A DNA stretch of 64,000 nt, taken from Saprospiraceae bacterium. GTDB lineage: Bacteria > Bacteroidota > Bacteroidia > Chitinophagales > Saprospiraceae. Position numbers and translations under genes: made by a program. The stretch lies in contig JAIPBE010000010.1 in the NCBI GenBank assembly GCA_021738725.1, positions 19,394 to 83,393 on the forward strand, in the 5' to 3' direction. The notes beneath the pieces are model-generated. The model was given only the letters and a program-made list of their open reading frames with translations. It had not been told where the DNA came from and did not search any database. The number at the start of each line of letters is the position of its first letter. Position 1 is the first letter of the stretch. Below are positions 1 to 8,934 of this stretch, in pieces.

Positions 1-1
1 G

Positions 2-307
2 ACCCTACTGACGGATCGTCACACTCCGCAGGAATGGACCGATATCCTGCATGCTACGAGGCGACTGCTGGAGAGACTGGGTCAGGATCCCTTGATCGGG
101 CCATCAGATCTGGAAGGCTGTTCAGTTCCAGTCGATGTGTTGTGGGGGACGGAGGATCGGATGATCAGCCGCGAAGAATCAGAGGAAACCGCCAGGATCC
201 TGCCCAATGGTCAGTTTTATACACTGGAGGGGCAGCGCCACCCGTTCGAGCAGGTGGATATCAACATGCTGCGTGAGATGATCCGGCAGCGTCTCAGCAT
301 CACTTAG
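2..307 (+). CDS. alpha/beta hydrolase, C-terminal part (truncated by window edge)
   Basis: The frame is open from the first complete codon and ends at a TAG, so only the last ~101 residues of a longer protein are present. The segment VDVLWGTEDRMISREES followed by GQRHPFEQ has the layout of the end of an alpha/beta hydrolase fold: a strand ending in G-x-x-D (the acid loop), then a glycine-histidine near the C-terminus (the catalytic His in family members). That assignment is from fold pattern, not from a diagnostic motif; the nucleophile elbow would lie upstream of the window. Substrate unknown. The TonB-dependent receptor gene begins within about 25 bp on the same strand, so the two may be co-transcribed. 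Confidence 0.6.
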   Translation, partial: TLLTDRHTPQEWTDILHATRRLLERLGQDPLIGPSDLEGCSVPVDVLWGTEDRMISREESEETARILPNGQFYTLEGQRHPFEQVDINMLREMIRQRLSIT

Positions 308-329
308 CAGGATGTCCTACCTTTGTCGG

Positions 330-2585
330 ATGAACCTTTCTTTGCATTTTACCACCAAGGCGATTGTCACGCTATTCATCCTGCTCAGTGGGATGACCGT
401 CCTTTTTTCCCAGACCGTTCATGGTGTTGTGACGGATGAGGATGATTATATTCTTCCTGGTGCCCAGGTCTATTTGGCCGGTACACAGGTCAGCGGTTTC
501 GCGGATTCGATGGGTGGGTATCGATTGCCATGGGAGGAGGGGATTGAAGAGCCAGCCTATCTGATCGCTCGTCAGGTGGGCTATCTGCCGGATACTACGG
601 TCATCACCGGTCCTGGATACACCCATATCCATCTGGTTTCGGATGCTCGTCTGGAGACGATCACGGTCCGCGATCGGCATGATGGCCAGTTTGTGGACGG
701 ACTCAATCCCGTGCGCACAGAGGTGGTCAGTGCGCTGGAGCTACAAAAAGGAGCATGCTGCGACCTGGCGGGTTGTTTCAACACCAATGCCACGGTACAA
801 AAGAATATAACCAATGTGATCACCCAGGCACAGGAGTTGCGAATCCTAGGTCTGGGAGGTGTGTACAACCAGGTCTTGCTAGAAGGCTTCCCCATGATCC
901 AGGGACTGAGCTATACCTATGGGGTGAGTGCGTTGCCCGGAGCTTGGGTAGAGAATATCTATATCAGCAAGGGGGCCAATTCCGTGCTGCAGGGCTGGGA
1001 AAGTATCAGTGGCCAGATCAATGTGGAGATCCGGGAGCCGGAGACGGCACCACGGGCATTTCTCAACGGGTATATCAATTCCTTTGGAGAGAAACAGATC
1101 AACGGTGTGTTCAAACAGGAAGGTGAAGGATGGGGCAATCTGCTCTTTTTTCACACCGCACAACAGGGGAATCGCCGGGATATCGACAAAGATGGATTTC
1201 TCGACCTCCCGTTGGTGTCGCGATACGGATTTACAGACCGCATCCATCTGGGTACAGAGACCGGCCTGGGCTGGTCGTTGAAGGCAGGGGTTCGATTGAC
1301 GACCGAAGAGCGGATGGGAGGACAGCGAGATTACCAACCCGACGATCATGCCGGCACACAGGAGGTTTATGGCCAATGGGTGCGCTATCAGGAACCGGAA
1401 ATGTGGTCCAAAACGGCTTATCGATGGCACGATGACCAGCGAGTGGTGCTCTTTGCTTCGGCCCTTCATCACGAACAGCGGTCCTGGTACGGACTGACCC
1501 GATACCGGGCCAAACAGTCGACCGCGAATGTGGTCCTTCAGTACGAGTGGAACCCGATGGAGACATTGAATCTCAAATCGGGTGTCTCCTACCGATATCA
1601 CGATCTGGATGAATCACTGTCTTTCTCCGAAAATCCACTTCAACTGGAGCATGATGGGACCTATGCGCGCACAGATCAGGTGGCAGGTGTATTTGCAGAA
1701 AATACCACGATGTTCTTGTCAGACCGGCTGACCTGGATCCTTGGTGCCCGACTGGATCACCATCAGGATTTTGGCGTATTCTTTACGCCGCGGACGCTGT
1801 TGAAAGCGGATCTGTGGACCGGTAGTTCCCTGCGTGGTTCGATCGGTTGGGGATGGCGGACGGCCAATGTGTTTCCGGAGAATGTGATCCTGTTGGCCGG
1901 CAATCGTAACGTCGTCTTTCCGAAACCGCTCACCCCTGAAAAAGCCATGAACTGGGGGGTAAATATGAGTCAGCAATTCTATCTGGGTGACCTCACCGGT
2001 CGATGGGGAGCGGATTATTATCAGACTCGCTTTACCGATCAGATCTTCCCAGATTTTCAGCAGGATCCGCGGACGGCTGTGGTGGCCAATTTTACAGAGC
2101 CATCAACCAGTCGCGCCTTTCAGACCGATCTGGATTTCACGCCCGTCCAGGGGATGCAGGTTAAAGTGGCTTACAATTTCCTGGAAGTGATTCGGGAAGT
2201 CAATGGCCAACAGGAAATATTACCGTTCAACTCCCGGCACCGCTTGTTGGCGGCCCTCTCTTATGCCACCCCAGACGGCCGTTGGCAGGGGGATGTCAAT
2301 GCGCATTGGTATGGCCCGCAACAGTTGCCGGATACCCAGGGTAATCCGGAGGGTTTTCGTCGGCCTGACGAGTCGCCTGATTATTCGGTTTTGAATGCTC
2401 AGCTAACGATCCGTCTGACACCATTCGAGATCTATACGGGATGCGAGAACATCCTGGATTTTCGCCAGGAGCGTCCAATTCTGGGCTGGGAGGACCCCTT
2501 CGGGCCCTATTTTGATTCTTCCTCAGTATGGGGGCCTACTCGTGGGCGAGAGTACTATTTGGGTGTACGCTGGACCTGGGAGTGA
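330..2585 (+). CDS. TonB-dependent outer-membrane receptor
   Basis: About 751 residues. Residues 1-27 form a signal peptide. The next ~80 residues (VHGVVTDEDDYILPGAQVYLAGTQ onward) are the carboxypeptidase-D-regulatory-like beta sandwich common in Bacteroidota receptors. A plug domain follows, with a Cys-Cys motif (GACCDLAGCF) and RILGLGG...LLEGFP, then a long beta-barrel ending in an aromatic C-terminal strand (YYLGVRWTWE). Such proteins import metal chelates, cofactors or oligosaccharides, energised by TonB. The ACC-x-L plug variant is one I associate with receptors near metal-transport genes in Bacteroidota, so a metal ligand is my guess only. An ATG at 312 is also possible; 330 gives the cleaner signal peptide. 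No SusD partner is adjacent, so glycan uptake is less likely. Confidence 0.85.
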   Translation: MNLSLHFTTKAIVTLFILLSGMTVLFSQTVHGVVTDEDDYILPGAQVYLAGTQVSGFADSMGGYRLPWEEGIEEPAYLIARQVGYLPDTTVITGPGYTHIHLVSDARLETITVRDRHDGQFVDGLNPVRTEVVSALELQKGACCDLAGCFNTNATVQKNITNVITQAQELRILGLGGVYNQVLLEGFPMIQGLSYTYGVSALPGAWVENIYISKGANSVLQGWESISGQINVEIREPETAPRAFLNGYINSFGEKQINGVFKQEGEGWGNLLFFHTAQQGNRRDIDKDGFLDLPLVSRYGFTDRIHLGTETGLGWSLKAGVRLTTEERMGGQRDYQPDDHAGTQEVYGQWVRYQEPEMWSKTAYRWHDDQRVVLFASALHHEQRSWYGLTRYRAKQSTANVVLQYEWNPMETLNLKSGVSYRYHDLDESLSFSENPLQLEHDGTYARTDQVAGVFAENTTMFLSDRLTWILGARLDHHQDFGVFFTPRTLLKADLWTGSSLRGSIGWGWRTANVFPENVILLAGNRNVVFPKPLTPEKAMNWGVNMSQQFYLGDLTGRWGADYYQTRFTDQIFPDFQQDPRTAVVANFTEPSTSRAFQTDLDFTPVQGMQVKVAYNFLEVIREVNGQQEILPFNSRHRLLAALSYATPDGRWQGDVNAHWYGPQQLPDTQGNPEGFRRPDESPDYSVLNAQLTIRLTPFEIYTGCENILDFRQERPILGWEDPFGPYFDSSSVWGPTRGREYYLGVRWTWE

Positions 2586-3365
2586 TCAGTGAATCAAGTT
2601 TGCCATCCAGTACCAGAAACTGCCCAACTGGTTGTTCAGAGATTTGGCATCGCCTTGGTGAGCTGATCGAGGGTTAGCAAGGATACTGTCGAGGTCTTGT
2701 TTGATGTTGGTAACTGGAAACTCTAGGTTCAATTTACACAGGACAGTGTTCCAACGAAGATCGTCTGCAAAGTCGAAAGGATCGTTCGCAGGAATGGTAT
2801 TGAACAGTTCCAGTGCATCCTGAAATTGTCCGTTACGGAACATCGCATAGCCTTTCAGATAAACGAGGTTGGACTGTTCGGGTTCAATACGCAATTTGTC
2901 TTCCAGTTGTATTAGTGCCAGATCGGACTGCCCGTCTTCAATCAGAAGGATAATAAATTGCAAAGAACTGGCCGCGACGGAGTTTTCGCCACGCAGAGCA
3001 CCGGTATATGGGATGGCCACAGCGTCTGAAAAGTCGGCAACGATATCGGAGTGGTTATATCCTCCTTGAGCAGCAAAGACAAGGGCGCCTGTCACAATGA
3101 TGACCAGGCTGATTGCTGCTATCAATGCCACCCGTTTTACAGAGTACAGGGGGCTAATTGTTCGGACAGGCGTGTCAGCGAATTTTTTTCGCAGGTCCTG
3201 AGCAATAGAATATTCCATGAGTGCAGCCACCAGTTGACGGTCGACCTGTTCCATGTATGCTTCCGGATTGTTCTGGAGCCAATGGTGTAGATCTGCGATC
3301 TCTGCGTGGGTCAGTCGACCTTCTTCCCAGGCATCCAATTGTTGATGTAATGTTTCCACATTCAT
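2586..3365 (-). CDS. TPR-containing putative anti-sigma factor
   Basis: 259 residues. The N-terminal ~75 residues are charged and cytoplasmic-looking (WLQNNPEAYMEQVDRQL). One membrane segment follows at about 80-100 (VALIAAISLVIIVTGALVFAA), then a periplasmic region with TPR-like helices (YLKGYAMFRNGQFQDALELF). This matches the single-pass anti-sigma layout paired with ECF sigma factors, but the N-terminus lacks a clear zinc HxxxCxxC motif. The start codon overlaps the sigma stop codon (ATGA), indicating translational coupling. The TPR part may sense a periplasmic or membrane partner; the facing CHAT protein is a candidate. Function is inferred from layout. Confidence 0.65.
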   Translation of the reverse strand: MNVETLHQQLDAWEEGRLTHAEIADLHHWLQNNPEAYMEQVDRQLVAALMEYSIAQDLRKKFADTPVRTISPLYSVKRVALIAAISLVIIVTGALVFAAQGGYNHSDIVADFSDAVAIPYTGALRGENSVAASSLQFIILLIEDGQSDLALIQLEDKLRIEPEQSNLVYLKGYAMFRNGQFQDALELFNTIPANDPFDFADDLRWNTVLCKLNLEFPVTNIKQDLDSILANPRSAHQGDAKSLNNQLGSFWYWMANLIH

Positions 3366-3949
3366 AGACTTTGCTTTAGAATCCGTTCAATCTCCGGATG
3401 TTCTTGAATGAGTTTTGCCAATTTTTTTGTGCACTGATATTTCAGCTTTCTCGCCATCATCTCACTGCTCAGATCAAGCATCTCGGAGATATCCTGCATG
3501 TTGGTGCGTTCCTGCCATAGTTGCAAGATGCGTATGCATCGAGAATCGAGCTTGATTATGAATCCCTGCAATAGTTGAGCGCGTTCCTGATCCATGAGCC
3601 AATGGTCTGGTCCGGGCACCTGGGCTTTCAAAATGTGGTCAGTTGCGGTTGTTTCCGGCTCTGTGCGCTTTCGCTTGCGAAGTTGATTCAACCAACACAT
3701 TCGAGCTATTCCGCAGAGGTAGGCAGGTAGTGTGCCCTTATGAACATATTTCCCATGCCGAATATTTCGGTCCATAATGATGATGCTTTCCTGATACATG
3801 TCCTCAGCATCCTGGATGTTACCACGCATCTTTAATATGGTACTGAAAACGGCCTTGCGTATAGCATGTTCTTGATAGATTGATGTCAACGCCTCTTGCC
3901 TGCCACATCCTCCAGCCTTGATCTGGCCAATGATCTCCTCTTGTTCCAT
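3362..3949 (-). CDS. ECF-family RNA polymerase sigma factor
   Basis: 195 residues. Sigma region 2 is visible at about 30-90 (DAEDMYQESIIIMDRNI, then LPAYLCGIARMCWLNQLRKRKR, the core-binding and -10-recognition helices). A region 4 helix-turn-helix lies at about 130-185 (CIRILQLWQERTNMQDISEMLDLSSEMMARKLKYQC). The DAED motif is typical of extracytoplasmic-function sigma factors. It is the first gene of a two-gene operon with the TPR anti-sigma protein and is divergent from the secreted protein/CHAT pair, so a shared intergenic promoter region (3950-4121) could be its own target. No autoregulatory promoter motif could be assigned with confidence. Confidence 0.85.
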   Translation of the reverse strand: MEQEEIIGQIKAGGCGRQEALTSIYQEHAIRKAVFSTILKMRGNIQDAEDMYQESIIIMDRNIRHGKYVHKGTLPAYLCGIARMCWLNQLRKRKRTEPETTATDHILKAQVPGPDHWLMDQERAQLLQGFIIKLDSRCIRILQLWQERTNMQDISEMLDLSSEMMARKLKYQCTKKLAKLIQEHPEIERILKQSL

Positions 3950-4121
3950 AGGTGAAAAGATACACCGGAATCATGAAATCTGCGCTCAAAGACCTTCTCA
4001 TTTCCAACGGTGAAGTCCAAGAATGTGACTCCCATTCGAAATATAATTTCGAATTTTACTCAAGTTTGGTAACACTCACCCAACTAACAACATACTACAG
4101 TACAACCAAAACTAGAGTACG

Positions 4122-4952
4122 ATGAAGACCAAATTCTCATGGGGAGGGATTACCTTGTTGGTAACCATGCTTTTAGCTCTTACAAGCAGTAAAGTGCTTG
4201 AGAATTTATACCACACATTCAGTGACGAGGCAAACGTTACCGAGGACAATCACTACTATACCGAAGTTGGCATCCGGGCTGAGTACATTCGGGCCAGGTG
4301 CCGAAAGGTCTGTTTGGATGGTTTATCCAGTGGAAGCACCTTACTTGCCCTGCCTACTGGGGTTGTGTTGAAAGGACCTATGGATGAACAGCGGTTTGAT
4401 GAATGCATCCTGATTTGCAATGAACAGTCAGAGTTGTCGCCTGAATTTATCGCTTTGGAGCGGAGCCACTTGCAGACAGCCCTAGACTTGGGTCAAAATA
4501 AGGTAGAGCCGTTGTCCAACAAGTTTATCATACTTGCCTATCTCCCTCTTTTTACTTGGGATATTGTTGTACCATTGATGGTTCCTACCAATCCGCCTAT
4601 CGGAGGGGGCGACTGTGGGTTATCTACTTGTCTAGGACATGTACATATCACACGGACCTCTATGGAGGACAACTATTTTCGTGTGATTGCTGCAGTGCCC
4701 GATTCAAGTATTACCACAAATATGGCTATAGAAGATGATGCCGGGACAGTATTGAAGGATATGGAGACAGAACCAGAATATTTGTCGGGAGGATATCGTC
4801 AAAGCAAGATTGCCTGGGATCAACTTTGTTCCCCCAGTCTGGAAATGCAGTCATTGAAGCTTCGCGTAACACGTTATTCTATAAGTGGTGATTCCGCTAT
4901 CAATAGTACCTGGACACCTATTTGGTTCAATTCAATTTGCACGGGTGAATAA
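4122..4952 (+). CDS. secreted cysteine-containing protein of unknown function
   Basis: 276 residues, not recognised. The first ~24 residues are hydrophobic (GGITLLVTMLLALTSSKVL), consistent with a signal peptide or N-terminal anchor. The body has paired cysteines: CRKVC near residue 60, CILIC near 97, CGLSTC near 167, and single cysteines near the C-terminus, so disulfides or metal binding are plausible. A second hydrophobic stretch (FIILAYLPLFTWDIVVPLMV) lies near the middle. It is divergent from the ECF sigma operon and 26 bp upstream of the CHAT gene, so it is probably co-transcribed with the latter and part of the same signalling unit. That role is inferred from position only. Confidence 0.55.
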   Translation: MKTKFSWGGITLLVTMLLALTSSKVLENLYHTFSDEANVTEDNHYYTEVGIRAEYIRARCRKVCLDGLSSGSTLLALPTGVVLKGPMDEQRFDECILICNEQSELSPEFIALERSHLQTALDLGQNKVEPLSNKFIILAYLPLFTWDIVVPLMVPTNPPIGGGDCGLSTCLGHVHITRTSMEDNYFRVIAAVPDSSITTNMAIEDDAGTVLKDMETEPEYLSGGYRQSKIAWDQLCSPSLEMQSLKLRVTRYSISGDSAINSTWTPIWFNSICTGE

Positions 4953-4978
4953 AAACAGAGGGAGTCTGCTTTCGAAAA

Positions 4979-7900
4979 ATGATTGATTTTGTGGCCCAAT
5001 TTCCCCCTGGTATCCGGATCCCTTTCCTGGTGCTGGGGGTCTTTTTTTCTGGACAGTCTATTGCGCAGCATAGTAATGTTCACGTACCTTCTGTTCAGGA
5101 TGCACTGACTCGGATAGAGTTAGCTCGCCAGGCGGGCGATTGGAATGAGTACCATTCAGAGTTCTTGGGATTAGTTCGCCGTCCGGTCACTCTGGAGCAA
5201 GACAGAATGGCAAAAGCAAGAGGCATTTTGATGGAACTGGATGCGTTGAAAAGTTCGGATAGCGGGCAATCTGAATTTGATTACATCCTGTATTGTCTCC
5301 AACAGTTTCCCTTGGGAATTGCAGAAACGGATTTTCTGTCTGGAATCCTTAAAAAAGGACTGACTGATCTGTCAGCTAAGCCGGATTTGGAACAGCCCAT
5401 TCGCGTGTACTATTCTTTGGCCATACCGTTTGATTATGCAAACTGGCGAAAACAAATCGGATTCTATCAGGAAGCCATTGATACTATGGAGCGGGTAAAA
5501 AACCGCTTACTGCATCTCAATCCGGAAGAAATATGGATCCCTAACACAAGAAACTTTCTGTTGCATTGTTACAATATCCTCGGGGGCATCTATGCCGATT
5601 TAGGCATGTTTCCTGTTGCGGTTTCCTATAATGATCTCTATTTAGCGATGATCAGAAATGACCCAGATCCTTGGGGCCGGGTTTTAGCGTTGGGTCGGAA
5701 GGGAGATTATCTGCTCAACATGGGAGACACTGTGCAAAGCCTGCGGATACTGGAAGAGGCAGTTCATATTTGTGATGAAGAATACCCCAAGGTGTTGAAA
5801 AGCGAACTCGAAAATAGTTCGACACCTTCGAATGATTATATCCGGTATACGTCCAGGTTGAAATCGGCTTATCGAGATTTGGCCAAGGTGTGTATTGTTA
5901 CTGGCCGATTTATACGGGCTGACCAACTGTTGACCAGAGTTGAATCCATGCCATTGTTGAGTCGGGAAGATCACATTTATCAGGTCGCCCATCGTGCCGA
6001 TTATTTTGCAGGTATGGGCGATCTGAGGAAGGCGATCCAGGTACTGACCCCGGGATTAAATGCTGGGCTGGACATAGGGAGAGGGAATGCAAAACAACTG
6101 GCCGTAAAAGATGATCAGAGCTTGCGTTTGGTGATGTTCGTCGGATTGAAACTGGCTCGGCTGCAAATGGATGCTAAAGAATTTGATCGAGCAGAACAAA
6201 CGCTTGATCAACTGGAGTATGAGCTCCGAATGTTGAGAAGTGACTTGCGATTAGATGGGATTCGCCTTGGCATTGAGCGGATAAGACTAGACCTGATCAG
6301 ACACAGAGAGCGTCCGTCGCGTATCGATCTTGACAGTGTTTTCAAACGGGTAGCCCATACTCAGTCATTAATCCTGGAATATCAGGCCACAACAACAGAT
6401 GACGCCAGTAAGCTTGCGTTGAATCGCTCAGGTCGGGAACTGTTTGGTTTGGGGTTATCTCTTGCTTCGGCTATGCCATCTGGGTTGATCCAGGATGAAT
6501 TGGCGATCCAGCAAGCTGAAGCAGGAAGAGCCGTCTTATTAGACCAGGCCCTGCGCCTTCAGCAAACAGATCGGTTTCGTGGAATTCCTGATTCCTTTCG
6601 CAATGCAATCATCCATATGAATGCATTGATCGAAGGATATGAACTTAGACAAAGTCTGGGACAATCCTTGTCTCAACATGACCAGTCCAATCTGACCACT
6701 TTACGAGAGGATAAACGTCGTATTACGCTTGACCTGAAGAACAACTTTCCAAAAAGCTATCGCCAGGCAATGGTGAGACAGCTACCTAGAGTGGATGATA
6801 TACGTAAGCAACTGCCAATTGGTGCAGGAGTGCTTTCGCTGTCGCTGTACGACACCCTGATATTTGCTCAACTCATCACGAAGACAGAATCTGCTTTTTT
6901 TCAGATTCCTGTTTCCGTGGACTTCAGAGGGCAGATCAGAGCATTCCTTCATGAATTGAATGCAAGTCGAACAGAAAATATCTCAAACCCGATCAGCCAA
7001 TCGTTCATCCATCGTTCTAGATGGTTTTACAAGTTACTTTTCGAGCCGTTTGAAGAATTGTTACCTGAACGAATCTTGATTGTGCCGGAAGGCCCTCTTG
7101 CTTTTCTACCCTTCGATGCTTTATTGACCGATGATCCTGGTAGTCATTTGTCCTGGGCCAGACTTCCCTACCAAATCAAAAAACGAGCATTAAGTGTTCA
7201 CTTTTCTGTTGGAGCATGGGTAGAGGAAGAGCAAAAACGTTTGCCTGAATTTAAAGACCAATGGATCGGATTTGCTCCAGATTTTCCGGTACCTGTGGCA
7301 TCTCAGTCTGATACTGGTATGCCCAGAGATATCCTTGTCAAGTTGCTGTACAATGAGAAGGAGGTACAAAGGGTGGGTGAGATCCTGGAAGGAAAGGCCT
7401 TTTTAGGTCAGGAAGCATCTTTGGCAAACTTTCGGCAAATTGTAGGCCAAGCGTCCATTCTCCATTTGTCAACGCATGCCAAGGCGAACGATTTACATGG
7501 CGATCAATGTTTTATCGCATTTGCCAATTCACATTCGATGGCCCCGGCAGATCCAGGCGATACCTTGCGCAGTGCTGAAATATACGGGCTAACTATCCCC
7601 GCGGAGTTACTTATTCTTTCAGCTTGTGAAACCGGTATCGGTGAAGTGAAAGATGGAGAAGGAATGATCGGATTGCACCATGCGTTTATGCATGCTGGTG
7701 TCAGATCTATTTTGTCCACATTGTGGACGGTGGATGATCGGTCTATGGCCGATTTGATCGTTTTTTTTGCAAGCATGTTGTCTGGTGGCCTTCCAAAAGA
7801 TATCGCTCTTCAAAGGGCCAAACTCCAGTTTATATCTGATCATCCAACACAAGCACATCCATTCTATTGGTCTGCCCCCACGATACAAGGCAGTTTGCAA

Positions 7901-8002
7901 CCCCTGCGCAAGAAGAGGTATGGATGGTATTTTCTTGGTGGGTTCCTGGTCATCGTCGTTTTAATCTTCACTTATCGGACATTTTGGAACAGAGGAGATT
8001 GA
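4979..8002 (+). CDS. TPR-CHAT domain protein (caspase-like protease, membrane-anchored)
   Basis: 1,007 residues. Residues 1-30 form a signal-like segment. Residues ~35-520 are helical TPR-type repeats. Residues ~600-975 form a CHAT domain (caspase HetF associated with TPRs), a clan CD cysteine peptidase fold. The catalytic pair is visible: His833 in LHLSTHA and Cys883 in LSACETG, with the family motif LIVPEGPLAFLPFDALL upstream. A single membrane helix (WYFLGGFLVIVVLIFTY) ends the protein, followed by a few basic residues. CHAT proteins are proteases in signalling and, in other contexts, defence. Next to an ECF sigma/TPR anti-sigma pair, a role in processing a partner protein or sensing envelope state is a reasonable inference. 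No substrate is identifiable. Confidence 0.85.
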   Translation: MIDFVAQFPPGIRIPFLVLGVFFSGQSIAQHSNVHVPSVQDALTRIELARQAGDWNEYHSEFLGLVRRPVTLEQDRMAKARGILMELDALKSSDSGQSEFDYILYCLQQFPLGIAETDFLSGILKKGLTDLSAKPDLEQPIRVYYSLAIPFDYANWRKQIGFYQEAIDTMERVKNRLLHLNPEEIWIPNTRNFLLHCYNILGGIYADLGMFPVAVSYNDLYLAMIRNDPDPWGRVLALGRKGDYLLNMGDTVQSLRILEEAVHICDEEYPKVLKSELENSSTPSNDYIRYTSRLKSAYRDLAKVCIVTGRFIRADQLLTRVESMPLLSREDHIYQVAHRADYFAGMGDLRKAIQVLTPGLNAGLDIGRGNAKQLAVKDDQSLRLVMFVGLKLARLQMDAKEFDRAEQTLDQLEYELRMLRSDLRLDGIRLGIERIRLDLIRHRERPSRIDLDSVFKRVAHTQSLILEYQATTTDDASKLALNRSGRELFGLGLSLASAMPSGLIQDELAIQQAEAGRAVLLDQALRLQQTDRFRGIPDSFRNAIIHMNALIEGYELRQSLGQSLSQHDQSNLTTLREDKRRITLDLKNNFPKSYRQAMVRQLPRVDDIRKQLPIGAGVLSLSLYDTLIFAQLITKTESAFFQIPVSVDFRGQIRAFLHELNASRTENISNPISQSFIHRSRWFYKLLFEPFEELLPERILIVPEGPLAFLPFDALLTDDPGSHLSWARLPYQIKKRALSVHFSVGAWVEEEQKRLPEFKDQWIGFAPDFPVPVASQSDTGMPRDILVKLLYNEKEVQRVGEILEGKAFLGQEASLANFRQIVGQASILHLSTHAKANDLHGDQCFIAFANSHSMAPADPGDTLRSAEIYGLTIPAELLILSACETGIGEVKDGEGMIGLHHAFMHAGVRSILSTLWTVDDRSMADLIVFFASMLSGGLPKDIALQRAKLQFISDHPTQAHPFYWSAPTIQGSLQPLRKKRYGWYFLGGFLVIVVLIFTYRTFWNRGD

Positions 8003-8555
8003 TCCTTTCTCAAGTTCTATGTTCGTTCAAAACCTGTGAGAAGGTACATATCCGCAGGAGCCATTTAAGGATTATGGTAGCCGATCTGAGTAGTGAAATG
8101 ATTCCTTGAAGGATCAACATGCCATGATTGCCATATTGAATACAATCTGATTGATCCGGCTGGCAATAGAAGTTGTAATCTGCATGAATGGAGCTTATCT
8201 GCTCCTTTATGTTGCAGATAGTCTTTACAATGAACCAAACTTTTAAGGCACCTCCACCAACCTGCTCCATCCCAATCTATTGTGAGACCAATTGGCTCCA
8301 CAGATCATTAGGAAGCATCCCTTTGCGATATCCCTTGTACTCCGGATACTGCGAAGGATTATACCTGTTGGGGTTCTCCTTGCGTCGCCACCCCGATCCT
8401 GAAGATTCAGTTGTGCGTTCCCCTCCACAGTAAAAATGCCCAAGGTAAAGCACTGTAAACTAGCTGGTAAGGAAAAATTATTCGAATGGGTGGTCACATT
8501 CCGCTTGGTAGCGACATTGATTTTCAGGAACCTTTGCGTCACTCAATACCTAACC
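8003..8555. other. intergenic region without recognisable gene
   Basis: About 550 bp between the CHAT gene and the small LuxR-type regulator. Short open frames exist on both strands but none has a recognisable domain or signal peptide. The part from 8436 is in frame with the downstream regulator and could be an N-terminal extension, but the HTH domain fits better with the ATG at 8556. Confidence 0.5.
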
Positions 8556-8816
8556 ATGGCAGCATATCAAGCAACCCGCCTTGAACATGAACACCACAGT
8601 AGCCCACTGCAGATATTAAAAGAAGAACACCTCTCTGAAAGGGAGCTGGAGGTCCTCGATCTGGTTGTACATGGACTCACTTCCGAGGAGATAAGCAGTC
8701 AACTGTATATCAGTACCAGTACGGTTATCAGTCATCGAAAGAACATGCAGCGAAAAATGAATGCTCGCAATTCCGCGCATCTTGTCTTTCTGGTCTGTAA
8801 ACTTGGTTTACTATAA
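8556..8816 (+). CDS. small LuxR/GerE-type helix-turn-helix regulator
   Basis: 86 residues made almost wholly of a LuxR C-terminal HTH: LSERELEVLDLVVHGLTSEEISSQLYIS covers helices 1-3, and TSTVISHRKNMQRKMNARN is the recognition helix and dimer helix. There is no receiver or ligand-binding domain, so this is a stand-alone DNA-binding protein or the remnant of a longer response regulator. An in-frame upstream ATG at 8436 would add 40 residues without a domain signature; 8556 is preferred. A strong terminator follows within 35 bp, so it is the last gene of its unit. Target genes unknown. Confidence 0.75.
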   Translation: MAAYQATRLEHEHHSSPLQILKEEHLSERELEVLDLVVHGLTSEEISSQLYISTSTVISHRKNMQRKMNARNSAHLVFLVCKLGLL

Positions 8817-8847
8817 AGACTCTTCATTGCCTTTTGTACTTTGTTTT

Positions 8848-8875
8848 GCCCCGGCTGAAGCGCCGGGGCATTTTT
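8848..8875 (+). terminator. rho-independent terminator after the LuxR-type gene
   Basis: Perfect 8-bp GC-rich stem (GCCCCGGC / GCCGGGGC) with a 6-nt loop, followed by ATTTTT. It lies 31 bp past the stop codon. Confidence 0.85.
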
Positions 8876-8934
8876 GCTTGCCAGGCAACTCTTCGATGAA
8901 TCGATGTACCTTAGTCCAAAAGGTTATCTGGCGC

